From: Euglena gracilis
Lineage: Eukaryota > Euglenida > Euglenophyceae > Euglenales
NCBI GenBank assembly: GCA_039621445.1
Contig: CP154956.1
Location: forward strand, 69,309,649 to 69,373,648
Direction: 5' to 3'
DNA length: 64,000 nucleotides
Of the stretch, positions 12,027-23,711 are shown one piece after another. The notes below the pieces were generated by a model, which saw nothing but the letters and a program-made list of their open reading frames with translations, did not search any database and had not been told where the DNA came from. Both the position numbers and the translations under genes were made by a program. The first letter of the stretch is position 1; each line of letters opens with the position of its first letter.

Positions 12027-15000
12027 GCTTCGCCAGCCGGGTGAAGGGTGCCCGAGAGGCGTACTGCATGCTGCAGGTGCTGCCGGCCTTCGTCGGGGCG
12101 CTGCTCCTCATCAGCCACCTCGCCATCATCCTGGCCTGCTGGCTGGCGCTGCACAAACGTGTGCGGCCGCCGTGCTCAATTTGTTTTGCAAGTATGACGT
12201 GACAAATTGTCCCGGACAGTTCGTATTCCAAGAAAAACAGATGTGAAAAACGGAAAATGAACTTTTTTGCTTTGAATGAAAAGTTGCTGATGAAACACGG
12301 TTTATTTCCAAAACTCAGTTCCGTCAGTGTTAATTTTCACCCCCCATATGCACTCACCTTGGGCCCAGAAAAGTGAACATCTTCCATTCTGTTTCTGAAA
12401 TTCAATTTCCTTTGAGAAGAGCTCTTCCACAAGGCGTTGGAGAGCACAGGCGAAAAATGGCTGTTTCCCCACGTATCTTTTGTCCAGTGGTATTGTTTGT
12501 ATGCTACAGAGTATTGTCTGATGAGATTGTATGTGTTATGCGCAAATGCTTGGCAATGGACCTGTATGTGCAGTCCGAAGTTGGGGTTGGTGTAACGAGG
12601 AGTAATGCTTTCTTGTGCCGCGACTTCTGCGGAACAATTTATTTTTGGTAACCGTGGATGCCAGAATTTTTTTCCATTGCAGTGTGGCTGAATTTTTTTT
12701 TGTGCTGTGTCCACTGCGGCAATTGGCTCACACTGCAGGAGAATTTTTTTTCCAGCTTTAGGGCTTTTTGGGTTGTTTCAACCGAAAGGGGCACAGTGTC
12801 CCCTATGATTACCAACCAGGGGAAAAAGACGCGACATCATGTTTCCTGTGATTACCAACCGGGAGGGGGGCTCCATGTGTCTTTTGATTTTGGCAATTTT
12901 GCGGTTTGTGGTAGTTTGTTTTGTCATATTTCTCTGTTGATTTTTTGAGTAGTGCTGGGGAAGATAATTGATAGAAACAAATACATTTTCGAATGCATTT
13001 CCAATGACAAGTGTTTTTGCAGGATTAGGCATCGCCTGCGATGGGGCTCCGTCTCCCCGCAGACCACCCTAAGTCCTGCTCCCTCGCCCTCGGCATCACG
13101 GGGCTGAACGCTGCCCTCTACATCGCCCTGTACGTCGGCTGGCTGCTGCGGGTGTGGCGCGGCGCTGCGCGGCGTGCCCGTGGGCAGCTGCAGTATGGGT
13201 GGCCCGACCCAGCGGTCCGCAGCTGAACAACTTCATGGAGGGGGGGTGCTGCCTCGTGTGGCTGCCCACTTTCCCATTCCCCTTCCATGGGGGTCTCTTC
13301 AGTATTCAGTGGGCTCCCCTCCCCCCCTGCGCCGTCCACCGCAGGTGCTGGAGGTGGTCCGCATCCGGCACCGGCAGCTCCTGGCGTTCAGCCTCGTCCT
13401 GTGCACCACCTGTGTCGCCCTGGCCATCATCGGTGCCCCCCTTTTCCTTTGTCCCACGTGTGGCATTCTTTCTGCCCTGAGGACGGCATTTTCGACCTCC
13501 TGCCGCAGCTTTGGTTTTTTGGTAGGTGCTGATGGGGGAGTCTGGTTGAGTGATCTTTACCCTCGGCCAGCTCCCAAACCCAAAATCAGTCCCGGGGGAA
13601 GGGGGGTCCAGACCCCCCCCCCCCAGATTCCCATGCATCCAGAACTGTACGGGAGTCCCCGAATACCCCCAAGTGGGCAGGAGCGAAACGTTGCCATTTT
13701 CTCACCCCCATTTTTGAGGAGTCTCCCCATATTGCCAATTGATGGGGACTACTGTGCAGTTTACTGAGATATTTAGGTACAAAAAAAATGCCGTAAAATT
13801 GATATGATATTGAAGACCTTTTTTTAATGGTTGAAAACAGCCATCATGGTTCCGCTTTAAATGGCGCAGCAGCATTTTTCATTTTCTGTGGATAAATGTC
13901 CAGACATATTCTGTACTCTGCACATGCAACGAGGCTTTCAACTTGCAAACCATGCAAGTTTGCACGTTTGACTTTTGCATCCTTTTTGTTGAAAAATTGG
14001 CCTTTTTCAACAAAAAGGATGCAAAAGTCAAGCGTGCAAACTTGTCAACCGGTCACAGATATTACTTTGTTGATGTTTTTAATGAGAATTTTTTTCCGGA
14101 AAAGCTGAAATTTCGTCGAATTCCCTCCATCAAAACTTGACACACACTGAAAACCGGGGGAATTGACGTTTTCCACTTTGCATCGCCTGCTTATTTCAAG
14201 GAACATTGCCTTTTATTTTTGCTTCCTTGTACCTGATTTGGCTCGTAAGGGGGGAGGGTCAGGGGACTGCGATTCAGTGTTTCCCTCCGGTCAATGCAAC
14301 ACCATGGCCTTTTGCATAGGAATCCTCACTCACTATTTTCTGCCCACACCCAGAAACCCCCCACAGTGATTTCTAAAACAAACATGCAAGCTGTCCTCTC
14401 TCCTTGTCAAGGGCCAAAGGCCAAAGGCCAAGCGGTACACAGTTGGTTGGCGGGCAGTATGAGGGGTCTGCCCTCCATCATAGGCTGTGTCCACACCCCA
14501 AGCCGGAAGCTGCGGGTGGCCCTCATCCTCCCCGGCCCCTTCGGCTTCGTCTTCGTCTCCTTCTGGACGGCCTTCTGGGACACCCGTGTGCGCGCGCACG
14601 CACTGTGCCAGTGGGCTGCGGTTTATCCTATCCTATCCTATCCTATTCTTATCCCATTTAGATTCCATTTCCCCTGTATTTTCTCATGCAACTTTCCTGG
14701 AAATACTCTTTCTTCTTCATTTTCCAATTGCGGGGCGTGCAACATTTGATTTCCATTGAAACACCTCCTGTACACCATAACCCCAACTCCCGACTCAATC
14801 GCAATTCCAACCCACAACCTCATGTATTGTCGAGAAAATGATTTATCTGAAGGTTATTGTTCCCCTTCTCCACCTAAAACTTCCACAAAGGTCAGTGCTG
14901 TTGAAAATCAGTTGACCAATTTGTCTGTAATGGAGGGTGACAAGTTCCTGCAACCATCTTTTTTGCCTTGCCTCCTGCCAGATTTTTGGAAGGCCACCTT

Positions 15001-15703
15001 GTCCAATTGATCGATACAAATCCATTTGCAAGGAGCACCTGGCACTCCGTTCGCTTCCTAATCCACCATTGTTTCAGCACAAATGCCACGGAGTTTGCAA
15101 AACTCTGAAAAGATGGGCAAAAGGGGGGTGGGAGAAAACGCATGAACAAAACAGAAGGTAAAGGCAGTGGGGTCAAGGTGGTGAGGACGGGGTCATATTG
15201 CATTTTGTGGAACCCGAGCCTTGGGGAATTCGAACGCTGGGCCTGAGGCTTCACACCCAAAAAAGATACGCAAAGTGACGCCCGCCCATCATCATTGAAG
15301 GCACCCCTCCGGGGTGGGGTGGGGGTCCCAGTTGGGTGGACCCAGGCAAGTTTCCCTTGCCGTGTGAATTGAGTCACCGCCAGTGTGGATTTTCTCCACA
15401 TGCATTTTGTTCAAACATATGGAGGTTGGTGGCCCTTGGTGAGAGAACGATATGTGGAAGATACAATTTAAAATTTATTTTTATTTTAGCTTTATTTTTC
15501 CCGCCTGCGATGAAAGACAACCTAACCCCCTGTGGATCTGTCCTGCCACCTCTGTCCCAGAGAAGCTGCGGCAACGGCGGCGTGCAAAACCTGCCCGGGT
15601 GCGACCGGCGCCGGGGGCCACGCCGATGCTCTTCTTCCCGCCCACGGGGCAGTCCTACGGAACCTTCGCCTACCCGGGGGCGTTACCCCAGAACGTTCCC
15701 TGA
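12027..15703 (+). CDS. Four-transmembrane protein, spliced, C-terminal part with stop
   Basis: Five exons connect with conserved phase: 12027-12158, 13063-13151, 13345-13432, 14484-14585 and 15561-15703 (TGA). Each of the first four carries one strongly hydrophobic segment: LPAFVGALLLISHLAIIL, GLNAALYIALYVGWLL, LLAFSLVLCTTCVALAIIG and ALILPGPFGFVFVSFW. The predicted product is therefore an integral membrane protein with four helices. The terminal exon gives a basic stretch (KLRQRRRAKPARVR) and the tail YGTFAYPGALPQNVP. The acceptor and donor sites are good AG/GT sites (CCGCAG, CGCAG, CATAG, CCCAG; AAAC|GTGTGC, CGG|GTGTGG, ATCG|GTGCCC, CCC|GTGTGC). No family was recognised. The reading phase at 12027 fits the F-box exon ending at 9892, which would give an unusual F-box/4-TM protein of about 228 residues from those exons. 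Confidence 0.78.
13955..14044. repeat. Near-perfect 41-bp inverted repeat (hairpin) in intron
   Basis: Arms at 13955-13995 and 14004-14044 are reverse complements with one mismatch, separated by 8 bases. It sits inside the intron between the third and fourth transmembrane exons. It may be a small foldback element or a structured intronic RNA. Confidence 0.9.
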
Positions 15704-16971
15704 CCTCCAACCTCGGAGTGCATACATGAGCACAGCTGACCTCCTTGCCGGAGTTCTGGTGGGATGGGTGTCCAGTATGGTTGAACACAACAACCCTGGT
15801 TTAGCCTTTTGGCATTTTGCCCCCGTGTCAATTGAGTAATTGCAAAGTGAATTCACTGTGACATCCGGACCCTCTCCAGGATTCTCCGCCAGTGTGACCG
15901 CTGGCCCCTCCCACCCCACCCCACCCAGCCACCCTGTATACGTATATATATCTCTGCCGCCGTGGCGGCCCCCCGCCCGTGATGATGAATACGTGGCCGC
16001 AGCGCGACCGCGTGTTTCGCTTAAAGCACACCAGGCGGCGGGGGGCCACATGGCAGTGGTGGTGTTTCGTAGCCTGCAATGACCAGCGGTCTCGGAGACC
16101 CCAGCGTCCCGTCCTTGCAAACCTGAGGACTGGCTACCCAGCCCAATTTGTGTGCGTGTGTACGTATTTCTGCTTGCGCTGGCATTGCACGTGATCCTTT
16201 TTGAAGACGTTTTCACTGAAACTTGGACGTTTTTGCTGACAGCCCCACACTTGGCATAATGAAAGAAGAATTGGATTGGAACAGTTGAAAATCATTTTGA
16301 TTGTCATCTCAGAACACTTGGCATCCATGGACGGAAATCTGGATGCTGTCTGTCAAAATGTTCGTCTATCCAATTCCAATTCAGTTTAAAATGCTGTCGT
16401 GTTTCCACCTTACAGCGGGATTGAAATTGCTGAGGTTGGATAAATCCTTGACCTGAACTGATGCAGATTTCACAAACACCCTTTCACAATGATGAATGCA
16501 ATTGCAGTATTTCATTTTGCAGGTTTTAAGGAACAGCCTTAGGGCGGGGGTGCGTAGGGACAGGGCCGGCCCTCGGACTCCTCTGCCATGGGGCTGGATG
16601 AAAGCTGCCCAGGACATTTTTTGGGGGTCAAAGAATCGATTTTTCTGCATAATTCGCAGTTTTTTGGACATTTTTTGTGATTTCGATTTTTTGGTGCCAG
16701 TACGTCCCTGGGTCGGGCCCAGCTCCAGCCTGGGATCCCAAGGGGGGTCAACCAGCCGCCTTTTTCCAGCCAGTCCAAATTTTCCAGCCTCTCAGCTGGA
16801 CGCCACCGGTGGGTCGTTGAAAAACGCCCTGGGGCTGGTGTTTGAACTGCTTCTGACACGCGGGCCCTCCGGTTGTTGATTTTTACAATTTTCCAGTGGT
16901 GGCACCTGGGGTTTCGGCACAAATTTGTTTTTGACCCTCCGAAACATGTCGCCAAGTTGTGAAACCCTTGT

Positions 16972-17007
<36 letters not shown>

Positions 17008-18020
17008 TGACTGACTGACTGACTGACTGACTGACTGACTGACTGACTGACTGACTGACTGACTGACTGACTGACTGACTGACTGACTGACTGACTGACT
17101 GACTGACTGACTGACTGACTGACTGACTGACTCAGGAAATCCGACATTGCCCAAAAAAACTCCGGTCGTCACCCCCGCATTCTCTGTGTGACAACCGCCA
17201 ACCCCAGGTGGTGTTATGGAGGTGGGGTGGCTGGTCTACCCCTCCTGCAGCCCTGCGGCACCTTGTGGAGGGTTTTGCAATTGGTTATGAAAAGGATTGA
17301 AATTTCACATGCATCAAATGAAGTCGGTGGAAGTGGGCTCAAATAAAGTGGATACAGTCGTAGTCGGATGTCATGGGTGGATAAAGGATACCATGGATGA
17401 TTGAAAGGCCACCATTGATGTATTGATTTGGTTGAGTTGTGGTTGAAGCTCAACACATTGACGTTTAAGACTCTGTGACACCCATGCAACAGCGAAAAAC
17501 GAGTACCACAAAAAACCTCCTACAAACCCGCATCAACCCACTTTGTAGACACCATGTTTCCACTTTTCTCTTGTCTCAGAAGTCCCCGTTGTTAAGGCTA
17601 CAAAATTAAAATAAAATTTAATCACTTGCGCAATTGCAGAACTCAATGGTTCATTTGCGTGATTACAAAGACCAACCACCCGAAAACACCAGCAATGTTC
17701 AAGGGGACAGGGTCCAGCACCATAAGGATACAAGGGAGGGAACACTGCAATTTCACCACATTCATTTTCCAGCTCCAAACACGCCGACATAGGAAGCTCT
17801 TGGTTGGTTCTAAAGTGGTGGTGGGTTCTAAAGCGACGTGTTTGCAGCCAATGCACTGGGCTAAAATGCTGGGGGTGAAGCACCTTTAAGCTAAAGTTTC
17901 AAAGGATAAAACCTGGAATAGCTGTTTATTTGATGTTTTGTTTATTTTGAGATGTCAAGGAATGATTCTTCACAGGCTCAACTGCCATTCTTCCCTGCAC
18001 CCGTGGGACCCCTGTCCAAA
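15704..18020. other. Intergenic region with GACT microsatellite
   Basis: This lies between the stop of the membrane-protein gene and the start of MTHFS. It holds a short TATA-rich patch at 15935-15955, a CCAGCC-type repeat at 16720-16805 and the GACT array. Open frames on both strands are unconvincing. No gene is supported. Confidence 0.5.
16972..17132. repeat. (GACT)n microsatellite
   Basis: About 38 uninterrupted tetranucleotide units. The serine-glutamine-valine repeat peptide read from the opposite strand is an artefact of the repeat. Confidence 0.97.
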
Positions 18021-20121
18021 ATGGCGCTCAGCCTGAAGAAAGCGCTGCGCGCACGGATGAAGACGGTGATCGGGGCCCTGCCGCCGGAGGAGGTCCACCG
18101 CCAGAGTGTGTCCCCCCCCCCCCCCCGAGCCGGCCGCTGCTGCCATGTGTCCCTCCGCTTGGCGTTTTCGGCCTTGCCGTGTGCCGCTCCATATGACGGG
18201 GGACTGTCCTCCACTGTCCTCTCCCCTGGGGCGGTTGGAGAGGCAGGGGATGGGGAACCCTGGCGGGGGGACTGCCTCCCACCCCGGCCCCCGTGCCGCA
18301 GGCGTGGCGGTGGCGCAGCACCTCCAGGGCTGCCCGTGGTGGACGTCGGCCCGCAGCGTCGGGAGCGCGCCTGTGCTGGCGAGCGAAGTGTGTTTGGGGT
18401 GGGGGACCGTCCTTGCGGTCCCGCAAAGGTGGTGAGCACACAGCTTTCCCCGCAACAAATGCCATCATGCAAACACAACACAAACGTTGTATCACGTTCG
18501 CTCCATTGTGACTACTGCAAAAAATCCCCTGTGGCATTCCCCATAGCTCTCCCGATTATGCTGAACTATAGGCACCAGTTCTCGGTGGAAAACAGGCGTG
18601 CCTTTTTTTTGTGTTTTGGGCTAGGGTGGTCCCATTCTGCTTTTTTTTTTGACCCCAGAAGCCAACAACTCCCCCTTTTCGCCTGGCTGTAGTTGCTTTT
18701 TGGCAATGTGTAGAATAGTTTGTTGCTTGAATTTCATTGCGAACCCATGAAAGACCCCCCAAAATTGATTGCGATCAAACCTCACGAACTTCGCAAATGT
18801 GCAAGGAAGGGAATTTAATCCTGGCTTATGTGAGCAATTCCACACGTTGAGATTGAAACCAAGTTTTTGAGCAGGGTCGTCTGTATTGACTCTGTATTGT
18901 TTTGCAACTGGCCTTTTTGACTGGACACACCGTTACGTCCTGGTCTAAGAGGCAGCTGTCGTGTGTGATCTGAAACACCTGTGTACAAACAGTCTCCATT
19001 CGACAAATACAACGCAACGGTAAACGTCCTATGCATCACACGTTCTTTTAAAGTTCTGAGTGGAAAACTTTCAGTGCTGCGAAAGAACCCTCGAATGTTT
19101 TCACTCCCAAAAAGTCAACCCGGGGGTAGTGCCTGTTCAAGAATTCCAGGGTGAATGTTGAAGGTTTACACAATTTGGAACAGGAATTCTCCTTTGTCGG
19201 TCGCCACACACAACAGTTTGGGCCAATTGTCAAAAGCCGAGGACGCATCCGAGCACTTCAATTGTGACGTTCGCGTTCGCCTACTGCCTCAGTCATGGTT
19301 TGGGGTGCGTAGGCGGGCGGCGCGGGCGAGAGCCCTGCCACACCTCCCCTCTCGAGCGGCACAGGGGTGAGCGGGGTGTACATCAGCTTCGAAGGGGAGA
19401 TCCAAACGATGGACCTCATCACCGCCGTGCTGGAGCGCAAAGCTGTGACGCCAGGTCCACTGCCATCCCCCCACAGTCCACAGGACCTTCGCAATGAACC
19501 CCATCAGTGTGCGACTTGGCTATTTCAATTTCTGTTTTGATTGTGCACCACATTTCACTAACCACCATTTGAACAATCGTTTCAGACTGCTCTATCCCTA
19601 AGAGGTTTGAACTCAAACGGCCAAAATGGCATTTAAGGTTTTTGGGCTGAATCAGGTGCACGTGTGCGCGAACTTGTGACACATCCGTTTGCTTTGGTTT
19701 CCGTGTTGGGTTTAGAAAAGTGATCGATGAGCCCCTGTTTAGTTTAGGTTGCTGGTGTGATGCGAAGGTGGGAGGACCTTCTTCTGCGGCCAACATTGGG
19801 CCTCAGCCGCCCGGTGCTGTGCCTGGGGGCAGTAGCAGCCGCCCTGCGTCGTGTTTTTTCGTTGGCAGGAGTTTCAAATACCTGGGGGCCGCAAAGATGA
19901 AGAGCAGGGATGCCTAAACATGCGCATGCACAGGACACCCTGTGTGATGATGATGCGTGATGTATGCGCATGACACTCTGCCCGGGTGTTTTTTCTCAAA
20001 GTCAGGTCTCAAACACGCGACAACAAACATCTCTCCTGTCGTTTTTGGCCGGTGCTCATGGGACTCCCATTCAGTCCGGGACATGAACAGGACTTAACAT
20101 CAAGCAGTGTGTGTGTGTGTG

Positions 20122-20168
<47 letters not shown>

Positions 20169-22360
20169 TGTGTGTCTGCAAAAAAATTGTGCACGATAAG
20201 GGTGCCCGATAAGGTCCCTTTCGGCAGACATGCGCCTCTTCATCCCGTTCATCGACAACGCGGAGGAGCGCAGCCTGGCTTTCCTGGAGGTGGCGTCCCC
20301 GGTGGGCCAGGCCGAATTTGAAGGCGAGGCTGACCACACACCCCGCGGGGTGGGGCTGCCTGGGTCAGCGCGCCAAGGCACCCAGATCTGACCCCTCCCC
20401 TTCCCTACCCCAACCAATACCTATAAACGTGTATGCACCTATCCCGCCCCGAGGGCAGGGGTTCACGGCCAAACACACATGGGAACTGAGCCAATAGACG
20501 GGCACTGAGCCAGGTCATTCTGGCACCGAAGGTGCCTGAAAAAAAAGGCCCTTTTGGGCCGATTTTGGGCCGCAGGCAGCAGGCACCCCCCTCCCCCGGG
20601 GAAGTAGTGCCTGGCTGCCCAGGCAGGCTGAGACCCGTTCCCCCCGGTCAAATGCAGCCTGTCACCGACCTCCGCACCAACTTCGCGCTCAACAAGTGGG
20701 GAATCCTGGAGCCCACCCCGGCCTCCATCCCCTCCCGTGCGAACGGTGCCCCTCCACCCCGCTAACCTGCAGAACCGAGGGACGCCGAAGCAGTGGCTGC
20801 GCCTCGTGTTAAAATAAAAACATTTGTCCTGGTTTCCATTAGGCGGTCACGCACGCTGCTTCAACCTGCAAAGGTCGGTGGTTCGAACCCCCACCTTGGC
20901 TCACCCCCCCCCCGTCGTGTCTATTGCCGACCACCCCCGCCCCCCTGGTCCCCGCCAGTGCTGTGGGACAACGTGGCACTGGACGCCATGCTGGTCCCCG
21001 GCCTCGCCTTTGACGCGAACGGCGGCCGGCTGGGCCGCGGCAAGGGCTACTACGACCGCTTCTTCGCCCGGCTGAGAGGGCGCGTGGAGGAGCGGGCCCT
21101 CCCGGCGATGCCCACGCTGGGTGCGTGCCCCCCTTCCTCAGTCTTTGGGAAGTGAAGAGGGGAGGCGGGGTGGTTTTGTATTTGTTTTTGGTTTTTGGAT
21201 TTTTTTTTAAACTCTGCCATTCCTGTGACCTTTTTTGCAAATGTACCTGTGTGGAATCAAGCTTATTTTCAATATCAATATCAATACATGTTTTTGGTTG
21301 GCTGAGACAGGGATTTCAAAGTTGATTTTTCAGTGTGGTTTCATTTTTTTTGCGTTCTCTCATTTCTGTTCATTTCTGATTTTTTTTGATATTTTTCTGT
21401 CTTTTCACTCATTTTCCCCATTCCCCTTGTCTGCCTCACGCTTTGTGGGGGCTCATTGTTGGTATTTGTTTTGCCCCGCTGGGGGACCTTTAGCAATGGG
21501 CACCTGTCAGGGGCATTCCAAGGCCCCCAATGGCACAACCCCTCCCCCCTTCCATTGCTTCTGTGATGGCCCTGCCTCGGTCCTCGCTTGCCTGCCGGTG
21601 AAGCATAATGTGACCTCCTCCCCTATTTGTCCCCCCTCCCCCTGATTGGCCGGAGTCCAACCGGCCAATTAGGAGGAGGGGTCACTCATTTCAAGGCAAA
21701 AATGGTGTATGCCGAGGGTTTTTTTTTTGTGGGTTCGACTATGAAGGGCAGGCCCCGGATGGGCAATTGGGGGGGGTTAGTGGTAGCCCCCCCCCCCCCA
21801 TTGTCCTCCCCCCTAATTGGCTGGAAAAAGGGTCCAGGCCGCCCAAATTGGGCGGCCAAACAGGGGGGGGGTCACGCTATGCTGCTGGGGTGGGGCTTTC
21901 TGTAGGGGCAGGGGGGCGTCCTCCCACGCATCGCGGCCCCCCATGTGTTCGGGTTGCTTTGGTTGGGTTGCTGGGCCTGGGTCAACATTTCCCGTGCGAA
22001 GTGTTCCGGTGGGCGGTCTCCCCTCCCCCCTCCCAGGTCTTCCCCCACAGCCCCTGTGAATGGCAGCCTCTGTCACAGGTGGTCCACCGCCCCCCCCCCC
22101 CCACAGCGGGGATCTGCTTCGAGGAGCAGGTGGTGGACGACGTGCCGATGGGCGACACTGACTACCCCCTGGCCCAGGCCAGCCCTCCCCCCCCCCCCGC
22201 GTGCACCGTAGAAGGCACACCGCACACCCCCGCCGGTGGCAGAAGTGGGCGGAGAAGCCGAGGGCCGAAGCAGGATGCGGGCGGGCCTGTTAGGGACTAC
22301 GTCGTCTGCCCGTCGGGGGTGCGGGCGGTGGAGAATGGGCGGCCCGAGCGGCCACTGTGA
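18021..22360 (+). CDS. MTHFS: 5-formyltetrahydrofolate cyclo-ligase
   Basis: This enzyme converts 5-formyl-THF to 5,10-methenyl-THF using ATP. Eight exons are seen: 18021-18105 (MALSLKKALRARMK), 18302-about 18363 (SVAVAQHL, WWTSARS), 19365-19454 (VYISFEGEIQTMDLI), 20228-20301 (MRLFIPFID), 20658-20736 (WGILEPTP), 20959-21120 (ALDAMLVPGLAFD, then GRLGRGKGYYDR), 22107-22200 (FEEQVVDDVPMGDTD) and 22294-22360 (DYVVCPSGV...TGA). GRLGRGKGYYDR is the family signature around the nucleotide/folate site, and the motif order matches the whole family. Reading phase is kept at six of seven junctions. The exon 2/3 junction has no good GT donor; GGGA|GCGCGC is one candidate GC donor. The ATG at 18021 is preferred over the in-frame ATG at 17952 because MTHFS proteins start close to the basic K-x-x-L-R helix. 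The product is about 237 residues, slightly longer than the usual ~200, partly from a poly-proline run at the exon 7/8 junction. Confidence 0.93.
20107..20178. repeat. (GT)n microsatellite in MTHFS intron
   Basis: GT dinucleotide array with one CT and one TCTG interruption, about 50 bp before MTHFS exon 4. Confidence 0.95.
20530..20640. repeat. GGTGCCTG / GCAGGCAC intron repeat, copy
   Basis: Contains ACCGAAGGTGCC, a ...GGGCCGATTTTGGGCC... segment, then GCAGGCACC with C/G runs and CCCAGGCAGGC. Related copies lie at about 24060-24330, 51040-51170, 51800-51890, 53600-53760 and 60440-60730. Confidence 0.55.
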
Positions 22361-23711
22361 GGCTGGCCGCCATTGGCGCTGCGCGACCCCTCTGCTCTGC
22401 TCGACGGCCGGCCCGCTCAGGGCCCATGCGGTACGTGAGAAGAATCCCTGGGCACATGGCCCCGACTGTAGCACGGCAATCTGCCCACAGTATCCACTGA
22501 TACGGGGTCACTATTTTCTTGAGGACTCTCCTGTACCGGACCTCCGACCAGTTTTGCCTCAGTCCTTGTCTGGTGGGAGAAATATTGCATCATCGCTCCT
22601 TCTTCTCTAATTTTCTAGGTGCATTGATCTTCCCAGCAACAGAGCAAACAGGAGAGCCCCACAACCCTCTGAAATATATTGGGTTTCTCTGAAAAGGACT
22701 GTCTGGAGTCATTTTCAGTGAGGGGCGATAACCGCGATTTCCCGCAATCTCCCGCAATTTTCCCGGATGCATCCGCTCAAGTCCTTCCAGAGCGTGTGCC
22801 TTTGTTTCATGTGTGTTTCTGTGACAGAAACAGGAACACTTGCTTGCATGGTGTGTGAAGTAATATTTCTCTCATCTCTCCTCTGCTTTGGTGCCCCATG
22901 CGCCAATGAAAACGAAAAACTCCCTTGCCCAGAGGTCGTAGACAGACACGAGACCGGACCATCGTTTTTGGTGCCACACAACAGGGGAGGGATGCTGACG
23001 ATGGAACGGTGGCAGGGATTGGGGGAAGCAGCCCCCCCCCCACCCCAGCGCCACGGCACGCATGTTTGTCCGGATGCCAGGCCACCTCTGTGGCTCAGGA
23101 GTCCCAGGGCCAACCCTGTCCCTGCGCACCCCCTCCCCTCCCCCCAGCGATGTGAATGTCCGCCTCGCCGTGGCACTCCCCCGCCGCCGCGCAGGCGCAC
23201 GCCCAAGCGCTGTGTGTCGGATTGTAATCGCCTGCCCCACACCTGCCTGGGCCTGCTCCCACCCCCCCACTAACGCCCCCCCCCCCCCCTGTGGCGGGGC
23301 TGGACAGGGTTCGACATTAGGAGGGTGTACGGGCAGAGGATCTTTGGGGATTTTCGGGAACAAAATTTTTCGGCCCACACCACTGGGGCGGGTCCAACCG
23401 AACCCTGGTAGCAAGGGGACTGCTGGGGTTGCCAAGGAATCCTGCTCAGTGGGACACAGGGCTTTTTTTCAAGGTTGGATTGATCCCCCGGTGTATGTGG
23501 CATAAAGTGGAGCCCACACCCAAGCGCGGGGTGCCGCGGGGGGGCATGTGTGGGGGGGTGTGGGGGGTATGTGGGCTGTGTGGGCTGTGTGGGGTACTGT
23601 GGGGGGGCTCCGTTTTCCGCCATCAATCCCCCCGCCCTGGGTGGGTGGGGGGCCCACCCTCCTTCTCGGTCTCACCAACAACCTCCGTGGCGGGGAGAGG
23701 CCCCGGCGGCG
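22361..23711. other. Intergenic region between MTHFS and the next gene
   Basis: Mixed C/G-run sequence with a TGTGGG-rich patch at 23545-23600. It has no recognised exon, and no polyadenylation signal was recognised after the MTHFS stop. Confidence 0.45.

Noticed and set aside
15683-16216. 177-codon minus-strand frame after the membrane-protein gene
   Set aside because: No domain or splice support, and it overlaps the terminal exon and simple-sequence patches.
16792-17172. Ser-Gln-Val repeat protein and possible CRISPR-like array
   Set aside because: It is a pure GACT tetranucleotide array with no spacers.
20863-20900. Complete tRNA gene
   Set aside because: A T-arm-like segment is present but there is no acceptor stem or full D-arm.
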